35,825 nt of DNA from REEB426 sp964551975 (GTDB lineage: Bacteria > Actinomycetota > Actinomycetes > S36-B12), in the NCBI GenBank assembly GCA_964551975.1, contig CAZKFI010000021.1, forward strand, positions 1 through 35,825. The letters are read 5' to 3'. This document shows, in pieces, positions 14,335 through 21,094 of this stretch; position 1 is the first letter of the stretch, and the number at the start of each line of letters is the position of its first letter. Made by a program: the position numbers and the translations under genes. The notes under the pieces are model-generated. The model did not search any database. It was not told the origin of the DNA and saw nothing but the letters and a program-made list of their open reading frames with translations.

Positions 14335-14826
14335 ATGGCCGATAGCAGTTTCGACATCGTTTCCAAGGTGGACCGTCAGGAGGCGGACAACGCTCTGAAT
14401 CAGGCCGCAAAGGAAATCGCCCAGCGGTTCGACTTCAAGAACACCAACACCACGATTGAGTGGAAGGGTGAACTGGGAGTAGAGATCACGTCATCCACTG
14501 AAGACCGCGCTAAGGCTGCTCTGGACGTTTTCAAGGAGAAGATCGTGAAGCGGGGCTTGAGCCTGAAGGCCTTTGATGCCGGCGAGCCACGAATCTCTGG
14601 CAAGGAGGTCAAGATCTCCGGAACCTTCAAGGCTGGAATCAGCACCGAACAGGCCAAGAAGCTTTCGAAACTGATTCGTGATGAGGGACCCAAGAGCGTC
14701 AAGGCCCAGGTGATGGGTGATGAACTGCGGGTGACCAGCAAGAGCCGCGACGATCTCCAATCCGTGCAGGCGCTCATCCGAGACGCTGATTTGGATTTCG
14801 CCACGCAGTTTGTCAACTACCGATAG
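14335..14826 (+). CDS. yajQ: YajQ family nucleotide-binding protein (UPF0234)
   Basis: A 163-residue cytosolic protein matching the YajQ family over its full length: MADSSFDIVSKVDRQEADNA at the N-terminus, EIAQRFDFKNTNT, DRAKAALDVFKEKIVKRG and the C-terminal LQSVQALIRDADLDFATQFV. YajQ proteins have two RNP-like domains; members bind nucleotides, and some proteobacterial ones bind cyclic di-GMP and affect transcription. The role in actinobacteria is not established. I choose ATG 14335 because GGAGAGGAG lies 6 bases upstream; an in-frame GTG two codons earlier is less likely. It is divergent from tRNA-Tyr and convergent with the nuoI-like gene. Confidence 0.93.
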   Translation: MADSSFDIVSKVDRQEADNALNQAAKEIAQRFDFKNTNTTIEWKGELGVEITSSTEDRAKAALDVFKEKIVKRGLSLKAFDAGEPRISGKEVKISGTFKAGISTEQAKKLSKLIRDEGPKSVKAQVMGDELRVTSKSRDDLQSVQALIRDADLDFATQFVNYR

Positions 14827-14846
14827 GCACCGGTCTTCTCGGTGTC

Positions 14847-14878
14847 AATCACGCAATCCTTAAATCACGTAATCCTTA
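14847..14878. repeat. Two tandem 16-bp repeats between yajQ and the nuoI-like gene
   Basis: AATCACGCAATCCTTA is followed directly by AATCACGTAATCCTTA, with one mismatch. The second copy contains the TAA stop of the nuoI-like gene (minus strand). A CACCG/CGGTG mini-hairpin (14828-14844) lies next to it just after yajQ. The repeat is unlike the surrounding GC-rich sequence. Confidence 0.7.
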
Positions 14879-15190
14879 ACTGGTGAGCTCGGGGATCCCA
14901 TGCTGCAGGGCTTGCGGAGACTGGCCAATCGCGGTGGGAGATCCGACCCAGGAAAGTGCGTCGAATGGGCAGACCTCGATACAGATGCCGCAGTACATGC
15001 ACAGCCCGAAATCGATGACGAATGACTCCAGCAGGTTGACGACCTTCGGTCGTCGTGCACCCTCCTGCAGGACCTCGACTGAGCGACTGTGGAGATCAAT
15101 GCACCAGCAGGGACATTCACGCACGCAGATCATGCAGGAGGTACAGGCCGAAGGTTCCAGGGCGATTGTGACGTGCTGTGGTTCGGTCAT
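14876..15190 (-). CDS. NuoI-like 2x[4Fe-4S] ferredoxin subunit (second copy, short)
   Basis: A 104-residue protein with two complete [4Fe-4S] motifs, CTSCMICVRECP near residues 16-27 and CMYCGICIEVCP near residues 64-75, spaced as in NuoI and the HyfH/MbhN-type hydrogenase ferredoxins. Full-length NuoI in this same genome (28191-28736) is 181 residues, so this copy lacks the membrane-associated N-terminal helices and the C-terminal tail. It should relay electrons between a soluble donor and the NuoB-type N2 cluster. The ATG at 15190 overlaps the upstream nuoC-like stop by 4 bases. It is the last gene of a three-gene operon (nuoB-, nuoC-, nuoI-like) facing korAB. Confidence 0.82.
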   Translation of the reverse strand: MTEPQHVTIALEPSACTSCMICVRECPCWCIDLHSRSVEVLQEGARRPKVVNLLESFVIDFGLCMYCGICIEVCPFDALSWVGSPTAIGQSPQALQHGIPELTS

Positions 15191-15684
15191 GAGCGGTCTC
15201 CCCATCCCGGTGGTGGGCTACCGAGTGGGCGCATTCTGCGTCGCGAAGGATTATCGCGACGACGACCATCCTGAGTGTCGGGTTCGGCAGCGCCCGGCCA
15301 ATCGATTACGGCGCGAGCCGCCAAGACGCTCGACTTCAACATCGGTGGTTGGCCGGTGCGTTCATGACGGAGAAGAAATCGATCATCAACCAGACCCAGG
15401 AACTGCACGCCGAACATCTCCGCAGTTTCACGTTCGAACCAGGTAGCTCCCGGGTACATGCTGGTGAGCGAAGGCAGGGACATCGTGTCATCCAGAGTCG
15501 TCGTGCCGAGAAACCCCGCGCTGTCGTCACTACGTTGCACGCGAGCCACGACCGTCACGCCGGAGGCGGTTTCATAGGCGGTGAGGAAGTCGAAGAACTC
15601 AAACCCTTGCGCTCGTTGTCTGCCGAAAGTTTCGGCCCACGACGGGATATCAAGGTGGGTGGGATGCTCAGCAACGGCGGTCAT
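15187..15684 (-). CDS. NuoC-like 30-kDa-type subunit (second copy)
   Basis: A 165-residue protein. The diagnostic part is YPGATWFERETAEMFGVQFL around residues 77-96, which carries the complex I 30-kDa signature (E-RE--EMFG). It is followed by DRFLLRHERTGQPPMLKSS, comparable to the HPDLRRLL.D region of NuoC. The C-terminal 40 residues are Arg/Asp/Pro-rich and unlike NuoC, so the end may be disordered. NuoC and its hydrogenase homologues bridge the NuoB/NuoI iron-sulfur chain to the NuoD large subunit. Start ATG 15684 shares one base with the NuoB-like TGA; the stop overlaps the NuoI-like ATG. The true nuoC of the main operon is at the right edge of the window. Confidence 0.78.
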   Translation of the reverse strand: MTAVAEHPTHLDIPSWAETFGRQRAQGFEFFDFLTAYETASGVTVVARVQRSDDSAGFLGTTTLDDTMSLPSLTSMYPGATWFERETAEMFGVQFLGLVDDRFLLRHERTGQPPMLKSSVLAARAVIDWPGAAEPDTQDGRRRDNPSRRRMRPLGSPPPGWGDRS

Positions 15685-16163
15685 CAGGAATCAGCCTCAC
15701 CGGCGTGGCCCGATTGCAGCGCTTTCAGTCCGCTGATCAATGCCTCCGGCTGCGGGGGACACCCGGGCACATACGTGGCGATGGGGATGACCTGATCAAC
15801 GCCCTTCATGACCGTGGGCGCATCCCAGTAGGGGCCACCGGAATTGGCACATGAGCCGAAGGACACCGCCAGGCGACCTGCGGGCAGGGATTGCCAGGCC
15901 ACCTGGACCGCCGGCGCTAGGGCATCGGTGACAGTGCCGGAAATGATCAGAACATCGGCCTGGGCCGGCTCATCGCCTGGCCGCTCGGGGATGAGTAGGC
16001 CGCGTTGGATGGCCGACCCCACCTCCAGGGCACAGCAGGCCAGGCCGAGGTCAAGGATGCTGACCGCCCAACTCGGGTCATCCGCGAGGCGGTAGCGAGC
16101 ACCCGCGGATTGAGGTTGACCGGACCCCACCACTAGCCACACCCGATGATCAGCACCTGTCAA
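15684..16163 (-). CDS. NuoB-like subunit with N2-type [4Fe-4S] ligands (second copy)
   Basis: A 159-residue protein of the NuoB/[NiFe]-hydrogenase small-subunit family. All four N2 cluster ligands are present: Cys43-Cys44 in LGLACCALEV, Cys105 in FGSCANSGG and Cys135 in YVPGCPPQPEAL. The block VLIISGTVTDALAPAV matches NuoB closely. Between CCALEV and the ADVLIISG strand the protein is shorter than NuoB, and the usual RFG and SPRQ quinone-loop motifs are absent. The start is uncertain: TTG 16163 is the first possible codon after an in-frame stop, with GTG 16142 as alternative; neither has a clear ribosome binding site. It is divergent from korA across about 55 bases. Confidence 0.82.
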   Translation of the reverse strand: MTGADHRVWLVVGSGQPQSAGARYRLADDPSWAVSILDLGLACCALEVGSAIQRGLLIPERPGDEPAQADVLIISGTVTDALAPAVQVAWQSLPAGRLAVSFGSCANSGGPYWDAPTVMKGVDQVIPIATYVPGCPPQPEALISGLKALQSGHAGEADS

Positions 16164-16205
16164 GAGTAGGGATCAAGGAACCCCCACAGGCCGCCACGGA
16201 TGAAC

Positions 16206-16211
16206 TAGGCT
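16206..16211 (+). promoter_or_regulatory. -10 box for korAB (leaderless type)
   Basis: TAGGCT fits TAnnnT and is followed by 7 bases and the korA GTG. No ribosome binding site is visible before the GTG. The -35 region (CCCACA at 17 bases) is weak. The promoter lies in the short shared gap with the nuoB-like gene. Confidence 0.35.
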
Positions 16212-16218
16212 CCCAAGA

Positions 16219-18099
16219 GTGTCCAAGCAGGTAGTGCAACTCGACCGAGTGGTCATCCGATTCGCTGGCGACTCCGGCGATGGCATGCAGTTGACCGGTG
16301 ACCGCTTCACTTCGGAAACTGCCTGGCTGGGGAACGACATCGTGACCCTGCCGGACTTCCCGGCGGAGATTCGCGCACCAGCCGGAACGCTGCCGGGTGT
16401 CTCGTCTTTTCAGTTGGCTTTCGCCGACCACGAAATCACTACTCCCGGTGACGTACCCAACGTGCTGGTTGCGATGAACCCGGCGGCCCTGAAGGCCAAT
16501 CTGAAGGATCTGCCGCGCGGTGCTGACATCATCGCGAACACCGATGAGTTCACTAAGCGCAACATGGAGCGCGTGGGCTACGCCGGTAACCCCCTTGAGG
16601 ACGGATCGCTGTCGGAATATCGAGTGCACGCCATTCCATTGACGTCAATGACGGTCGAGGCACTCAAGGACTTCAACGTCACCAAGAAGGATGCCGAGCG
16701 GGCCAAGAACATGTTTGCCCTGGGTCTCCTGAGTTGGCTGTATCACCGGCCCACCACGGGGACTCGAACGTTCCTGGAGCGCAAGTTCGCAGCCAAGCCC
16801 GACATTCTGGCCGCCAACCTTGCGGCACTGGAGGCTGGCTGGTCCTATGGGGAGACCACGGAGGAATTCTCCGTTCAGTACGAGGTTAAGCCGGCCCACA
16901 TGCGTGCTGGCACCTACCGCAACATCAGCGGGAATCTCGCGCTGGCGTACGGGCTGATAGCAGCCAGCCAACGCTCTGGCATTCCGCTCTTCCTCGGCTC
17001 CTACCCGATCACCCCGGCCTCGGACATCCTGCATGAACTGAGCAAGCACAAGCGCTTCGGCGTTGTCAGCTTCCAGGCCGAGGATGAGATCGCCGGGGCA
17101 ACGGCAGCCATCGGGGCCTCCTACGGTGGCTCCCTGGGAGTGACCACGACCTCAGGCCCCGGGATCGCGCTCAAGTCGGAGGCCATCGGCCTTGCCGTCG
17201 CCCTCGAACTTCCACTCGTGGTCGTTGACGTGCAACGGGGCGGACCGTCCACAGGACTGCCGACCAAGACAGAGCAGGCCGATCTCCTGCAGGCGATGTT
17301 CGGACGTAATGGTGAATCGCCGGTGCCGATCGTCGCACCGTGCAGCCCCGCAGACTGCTTCGATATGGCTATTGAGGCGGCTCGCATTGCGGTCGACTAC
17401 CGCACCCCGGTATTCCTGCTATCCGACGGCTACCTCGCCAACGGGTCAGAGCCTTGGCGGGTACCGCAGGTTGGCGACCTGCCCACGATAGATCCGTCAT
17501 TCGCAACCGGGCCCAACCACGTGGATGACAGTGGTGCGGAGCAATTCCTGCCCTTCCAACGTGACCCGCAGACCCTGGCTCGACCGTGGGCCGTCCCGGG
17601 GACCGCCGGATTAGAGCACCGCATCGGCGGGTTGGAGAAGGCCGATGGAACTGGGGACATCTCCTACGACCCGATCAACCACGACCGGATGGTGCGCCTG
17701 CGTCAGGCGAAGGTGGATGCGGTCGCCAACAGCATCCCTGACCTGGTTGTGGACGACCCTGACGGCGATGCCCGAGTCCTGATCATCGGTTGGGGGTCCA
17801 CCTACGGACCCATTGGGGCTGCCTGCCAGATCAGCAGGCGCCAGGGAATTCGGGTTGCCCAGGCACATCTGCGCTATCTCAACCCGTTCCCCAGCAATCT
17901 GGGACAGGTCTTGAAGTCCTACGACCGGGTGATCGTGCCGGAGATGAACCTCGGGCAACTCTCCCTGCTCCTACGGGCCAAGTTCCTTGTCGACACGGTG
18001 AACTACAACCAGGTGCGTGGGTTGCCGTTCAAGTCTGCTGAGTTGGTGACGGTGATCGCGGACGTTATCGAGAGCCTGGCACAGGAGGGAGCGTCATGA
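16219..18099 (+). CDS. korA: 2-oxoglutarate (2-oxoacid):ferredoxin oxidoreductase, fused gamma-alpha subunit
   Basis: A 626-residue protein combining two subunits. Residues 1 to about 190 are the gamma domain (RFAGDSGDGMQLTGDRFT near 14, then LPDFPAEIRAPAGTLPGVSS), and from about 225 the alpha domain follows (SYPITPASDILHELSKH near 260, GATAAIGASYGGSLGVTTTS, and RGGPSTGLPTKTEQADLL). With KorB it forms the heterotetramer that oxidatively decarboxylates 2-oxoglutarate, or a related 2-oxoacid, with CoA and reduces ferredoxin. Mycobacterial KorA has the same fused layout. There is no ferredoxin domain in the protein, so an external acceptor is required. The GTG start lacks a ribosome binding site. 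The stop overlaps the korB ATG by 4 bases. Confidence 0.92.
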   Translation: MSKQVVQLDRVVIRFAGDSGDGMQLTGDRFTSETAWLGNDIVTLPDFPAEIRAPAGTLPGVSSFQLAFADHEITTPGDVPNVLVAMNPAALKANLKDLPRGADIIANTDEFTKRNMERVGYAGNPLEDGSLSEYRVHAIPLTSMTVEALKDFNVTKKDAERAKNMFALGLLSWLYHRPTTGTRTFLERKFAAKPDILAANLAALEAGWSYGETTEEFSVQYEVKPAHMRAGTYRNISGNLALAYGLIAASQRSGIPLFLGSYPITPASDILHELSKHKRFGVVSFQAEDEIAGATAAIGASYGGSLGVTTTSGPGIALKSEAIGLAVALELPLVVVDVQRGGPSTGLPTKTEQADLLQAMFGRNGESPVPIVAPCSPADCFDMAIEAARIAVDYRTPVFLLSDGYLANGSEPWRVPQVGDLPTIDPSFATGPNHVDDSGAEQFLPFQRDPQTLARPWAVPGTAGLEHRIGGLEKADGTGDISYDPINHDRMVRLRQAKVDAVANSIPDLVVDDPDGDARVLIIGWGSTYGPIGAACQISRRQGIRVAQAHLRYLNPFPSNLGQVLKSYDRVIVPEMNLGQLSLLLRAKFLVDTVNYNQVRGLPFKSAELVTVIADVIESLAQEGAS

Positions 18100-19151
18100 C
18101 CACCGAGGCCTTTCCGGCACTTTCACTGGTGCCCAAGACGGATGTGGAACTCAAGGCCAAGGACTTCAAGACTGATCAGGAAGTCCGCTGGTGTCCCGGC
18201 TGTGGCGATTACGCGATTCTCGCAGCGGTGCAAGGCTTCATGCCCGAATTGGGGTTGCGCAAGGAGAACATCGTCTTCGTCTCCGGAATCGGGTGCTCTA
18301 GTCGCTTTCCCTATTACATGGACACCTACGGCGTCCACTCGATCCACGGGCGCGCACCGGCCATCGCAACCGGCCTGGCAATCAGTCGACCCGACCTTTC
18401 GGTCTGGGTGGTCACTGGCGATGGTGATGCCCTCAGCATCGGCGGTAACCACTTAATCCACGCGTTGCGACGCAACATCAACCTCAAGATTCTTCTGTTC
18501 AACAACCGGATCTACGGTCTGACCAAGGGGCAGTACTCGCCCACCTCCGAGCAGGGCAAGATCACGAAGTCCACCCCGAATGGGTCGCTGGACTACTCCT
18601 TCAACCCGGTGTCACTGGCACTTGGCGCGGAGGCAACATTCGTGGCGCGCACCATCGACTCTGACCGAAAGCACCTCACCTCGGTGCTCGCCGCGGCCGC
18701 TGCACATGAAGGTACCGCTCTGGTCGAGATCTACCAGAACTGCAATATCTTCAACGACGGTGCCTGGGAGCCCCTGAAGGACTCCGCGACCAGTGACGAC
18801 TACACGATGCGACTGGAGCACGGGCAACCGATCATCTTTGGCACTCATCGCGACCGAGGCGTGGTGCGTGCTGCCGACGGCCATCTGGATATCGTCGACG
18901 TTGCCTCAGTTGGTGAGGATGCGATCCTGCGCCATGACGCCCAGGCAGAAGATCCCGGCCTGGCATTCGCCCTGTCTCGTCTCGCGCATTCACACACCCT
19001 TGCGAACACTGCCATCGGGGTCTTCCGCGACGTCAAACGACCCAGCTACGACCGCCTCATGCGTGAGCAAATCAACGAGGTCACCGCGAAACAGGGCGCA
19101 GGCGATCTGCAGGCGCTCCTGCAAAGTGGTGATACCTGGGTGGTGTCCTAA
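18096..19151 (+). CDS. korB: 2-oxoglutarate (2-oxoacid):ferredoxin oxidoreductase beta subunit
   Basis: A 351-residue thiamine-diphosphate subunit. Cluster ligands Cys33 and Cys36 are in RWCPGCGDYAIL, Cys67 in SGIGCSSRFPYY, and a fourth Cys in YQNCNIFNDGAW (about 214). The ThDP/Mg motif is GDGDALSIGGNHLIHA (from 108) with NNRIYGLTKGQYSPTS downstream. HSIHGRAPAIATGLA is characteristic of the OGOR/KorB group. It carries the ThDP active site and the single [4Fe-4S] cluster that passes electrons to ferredoxin. ATG 18096 overlaps korA by 4 bases with GGAGGGAGC upstream. It works with the fused KorA in an oxygen-tolerant alternative to 2-oxoglutarate dehydrogenase known in mycobacteria. Confidence 0.94.
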   Translation: MTTEAFPALSLVPKTDVELKAKDFKTDQEVRWCPGCGDYAILAAVQGFMPELGLRKENIVFVSGIGCSSRFPYYMDTYGVHSIHGRAPAIATGLAISRPDLSVWVVTGDGDALSIGGNHLIHALRRNINLKILLFNNRIYGLTKGQYSPTSEQGKITKSTPNGSLDYSFNPVSLALGAEATFVARTIDSDRKHLTSVLAAAAAHEGTALVEIYQNCNIFNDGAWEPLKDSATSDDYTMRLEHGQPIIFGTHRDRGVVRAADGHLDIVDVASVGEDAILRHDAQAEDPGLAFALSRLAHSHTLANTAIGVFRDVKRPSYDRLMREQINEVTAKQGAGDLQALLQSGDTWVVS

Positions 19152-19189
19152 TCCGCACGAGCAAGCGCTCTGAGCACACCTCTGGACTC

Positions 19190-20077
19190 ATGTACGGCCT
19201 TACGGCCTACGTCCTGTGGGGCTCCTTTCCGTTCTACTTCGCTCTACTCGACAGCGTCTCGGCTCTAGAGGTCGTCGCCCACCGGGTGATCTGGTCATTC
19301 GTCCTCTTGGCGGTGATACTGCTCGTCACCAAGTCCTGGTGGCAGGTGAAGGACATCGTTCGCGACCGTCGATCCGCCGGTGCACTCGCCGCGGCCGCCG
19401 TGTTCCTCGCCATCAACTGGGGTATCTATGTGTACTCGGTGGCCAGCAATCAGGTCGTCGAGGCGTCGCTGGGCTACTTCATCAATCCCCTGGTCAGCGT
19501 TGCGCTCGGGGTTCTGCTCATCAAGGAGCGACTCCGACGCATGCAGTGGGTAGCGGTCGCCATCGCCGCGGTGGCGGTCCTAGAACTCACCTGGGCGTAC
19601 GGGCAACTCCCCCTGATCGGACTCGGACTGGCTTTCAGTTTTGGCACCTACGGCCTCATCAAGAAGATGGTGGGAGCCAAGGCCCTACCCGCCTTGACGA
19701 TCGAAACCGGCTCACTACTTCCGTTGGCATTGGTTTACCTCATCACGGCGGAACTCCTGGGGAGCGCATCCTTCGCCACCACTGGCTGGGGTATCGGCGT
19801 CCTGCTGATTCTGCTGGGTCCGGTGACGACCTTGCCGCTGCTCGCCTTCGGGGCAGCGGCAACCAGGATTCCGCTGTCCACTCTTGGCCTGATGCAGTAC
19901 TTCACGCCGTCATTCATCTTCATCGTCGGCATTGTGTTTTTCGGCGAGCAGATGACGCCATCGCGTTGGTTTGGGTTCGGCCTGATTTGGGTAGGACTGG
20001 TCATCTTCAGCATTGACGCAATGCGAGCCGCGCGATCAGGTCGAGCTTCCGCGATAGCGGTCGCGGAGCCGGACTGA
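19190..20077 (+). CDS. rarD: RarD-type EamA permease
   Basis: A 295-residue membrane protein with about ten helices arranged as two EamA repeats. The beginning MYGLTAYVLWGSFPFYFALL and the segment ASNQVVEASLGYFINPLVSV are signatures of the RarD subfamily of drug/metabolite transporters. LGLMQYFTPSFIFIVGIVFF is the matching second-repeat motif. RarD transports an unknown small compound; its original chloramphenicol link is weak. The ATG at 19190 has no clear ribosome binding site and is slightly short at the N-terminus for the family, so an upstream non-ATG start within the 38-base gap after korB is possible. It may be co-transcribed with korAB. Confidence 0.9.
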   Translation: MYGLTAYVLWGSFPFYFALLDSVSALEVVAHRVIWSFVLLAVILLVTKSWWQVKDIVRDRRSAGALAAAAVFLAINWGIYVYSVASNQVVEASLGYFINPLVSVALGVLLIKERLRRMQWVAVAIAAVAVLELTWAYGQLPLIGLGLAFSFGTYGLIKKMVGAKALPALTIETGSLLPLALVYLITAELLGSASFATTGWGIGVLLILLGPVTTLPLLAFGAAATRIPLSTLGLMQYFTPSFIFIVGIVFFGEQMTPSRWFGFGLIWVGLVIFSIDAMRAARSGRASAIAVAEPD

Positions 20078-20089
20078 CCGATTTGCCCG

Positions 20090-21085
20090 CTAGACAGTCA
20101 GTGCGTTGAGGGTCGACTGGGCTGGCAGCGACTTCGAACGAGAGTTGCTGAAATCCGTCGACGCGAGGTCGATCGCGTACCACTGCGGATCCGCGTAGAC
20201 GTTGACGAGATACCGCCCGGCCGTGAGATCGCTCACCGTCGACCACATGGTCAACTCTGGGATCTCCCCCTTGGCGGATGCTTCCTCTACGTTGCCAGCA
20301 ACGATGTCGAATCCGTGCAGCGTCCGAATCGTGCCGAGTTCAGCCGCCTCACGATCGGCTGGAGTGCCCGCAAAGCGAACCGTGGTCAGGGCACGGATGA
20401 ATCGGCTCGGCGAGGTGCCATCCGCGGGAAGGCCACGGAACCCCTGCCCTTGCGCGTAAGCGGCGAAGGTCGTGCCACCGATGGTTACCGGTGCGGGATT
20501 CTCCGGAGACAGTCCCAGATAGTTGGCAACATTCGTGAGGTGCCATTCGAGATAAGGCGAGTTCGTGGCCACCTGCACGGGGTTGTCGAGAACACGCATG
20601 CCCTCTGGGTGAAATTCAGCAACGACGCATGAATCCTTGTCGTGGATGATGAAGTGCAGGGGAAGTGGAATTGGAAGTTCCGAAGGAATCTTATTGACGA
20701 CGTTGATTGTGCCCAGGGCGGTCTTGACCTCCGCTGTCGTCTTGCAGGTTCCCAGCAGGAATGCAATCAGATCCAGTGCGCCGATGTCGCTGCCGTCACC
20801 TTTCGGGTCGTAGTAGGTGCAATGCGCAGGCATGTACAGCGCATGGGCCGACAGGCCAGCCGTGTTCATACCATCGGCAAACCATTGGGGGTTTTGGAAG
20901 GCTGAGAACCCTACGACCCCGTACTGGGCTTTCCATGTTCGGCCGTCCGGGACGACCGCGGTTTGTCCGGCATGGTCTGCCGCCAGGACGGCTAACTGCC
21001 AGGGAAGCACGTCAGGGAACTCCATTGTTCGTCCCACACAGACGGTTCCATCATGTGCTGTCGGGTACTTGAAGTTAGTGCACAT
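20090..21085 (-). CDS. Linear amide C-N hydrolase of the choloylglycine hydrolase (Ntn) family
   Basis: A 331-residue cytosolic enzyme with no signal peptide. The translation starts Met-Cys, so removal of Met1 exposes Cys2 as the N-terminal nucleophile. Other family positions are visible: Arg19 and Glu22 in VGRTMEF, Asn74 in DGMNTAGLSAHALY, Asn175 in VATNSPYLEWHL and Arg228 in PSRFIRA. These match penicillin V acylase and bile salt hydrolase, with Glu in place of Asp at the position after GR-M, as in a subset of that family. Likely substrates are N-acyl amides such as acyl-homoserine lactones, penicillin V or conjugated acids; which one is unknown. A strong AAGGAGGGG precedes the ATG, 9 bases after the polyprenyl synthase stop, suggesting it is the last gene of the nuo transcript. 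Confidence 0.88.
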   Translation of the reverse strand: MCTNFKYPTAHDGTVCVGRTMEFPDVLPWQLAVLAADHAGQTAVVPDGRTWKAQYGVVGFSAFQNPQWFADGMNTAGLSAHALYMPAHCTYYDPKGDGSDIGALDLIAFLLGTCKTTAEVKTALGTINVVNKIPSELPIPLPLHFIIHDKDSCVVAEFHPEGMRVLDNPVQVATNSPYLEWHLTNVANYLGLSPENPAPVTIGGTTFAAYAQGQGFRGLPADGTSPSRFIRALTTVRFAGTPADREAAELGTIRTLHGFDIVAGNVEEASAKGEIPELTMWSTVSDLTAGRYLVNVYADPQWYAIDLASTDFSNSRSKSLPAQSTLNALTV

Positions 21086-21094
21086 TGCCCCTCC

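Noticed and set aside
16158..16163. TTGACA on the minus strand as a -35 box inside the NuoB-like gene
   Set aside because: It matches the -35 consensus, but no good -10 follows at 16-18 bases, and it coincides with the possible TTG start codon. Not reported as a promoter.
15684..16163. NuoB-like protein as a [NiFe]-hydrogenase small subunit
   Set aside because: Its motifs (LACCALEV, GSCANSGG, PGCPPQPEAL) follow NuoB more closely, and no gene with nickel-binding Cys pairs or hydrogenase maturation genes is nearby.
19216..20016. A 266-codon plus-strand open frame
   Set aside because: It is an alternative frame of rarD and its Arg/His-rich translation has no membrane segments or known motif.
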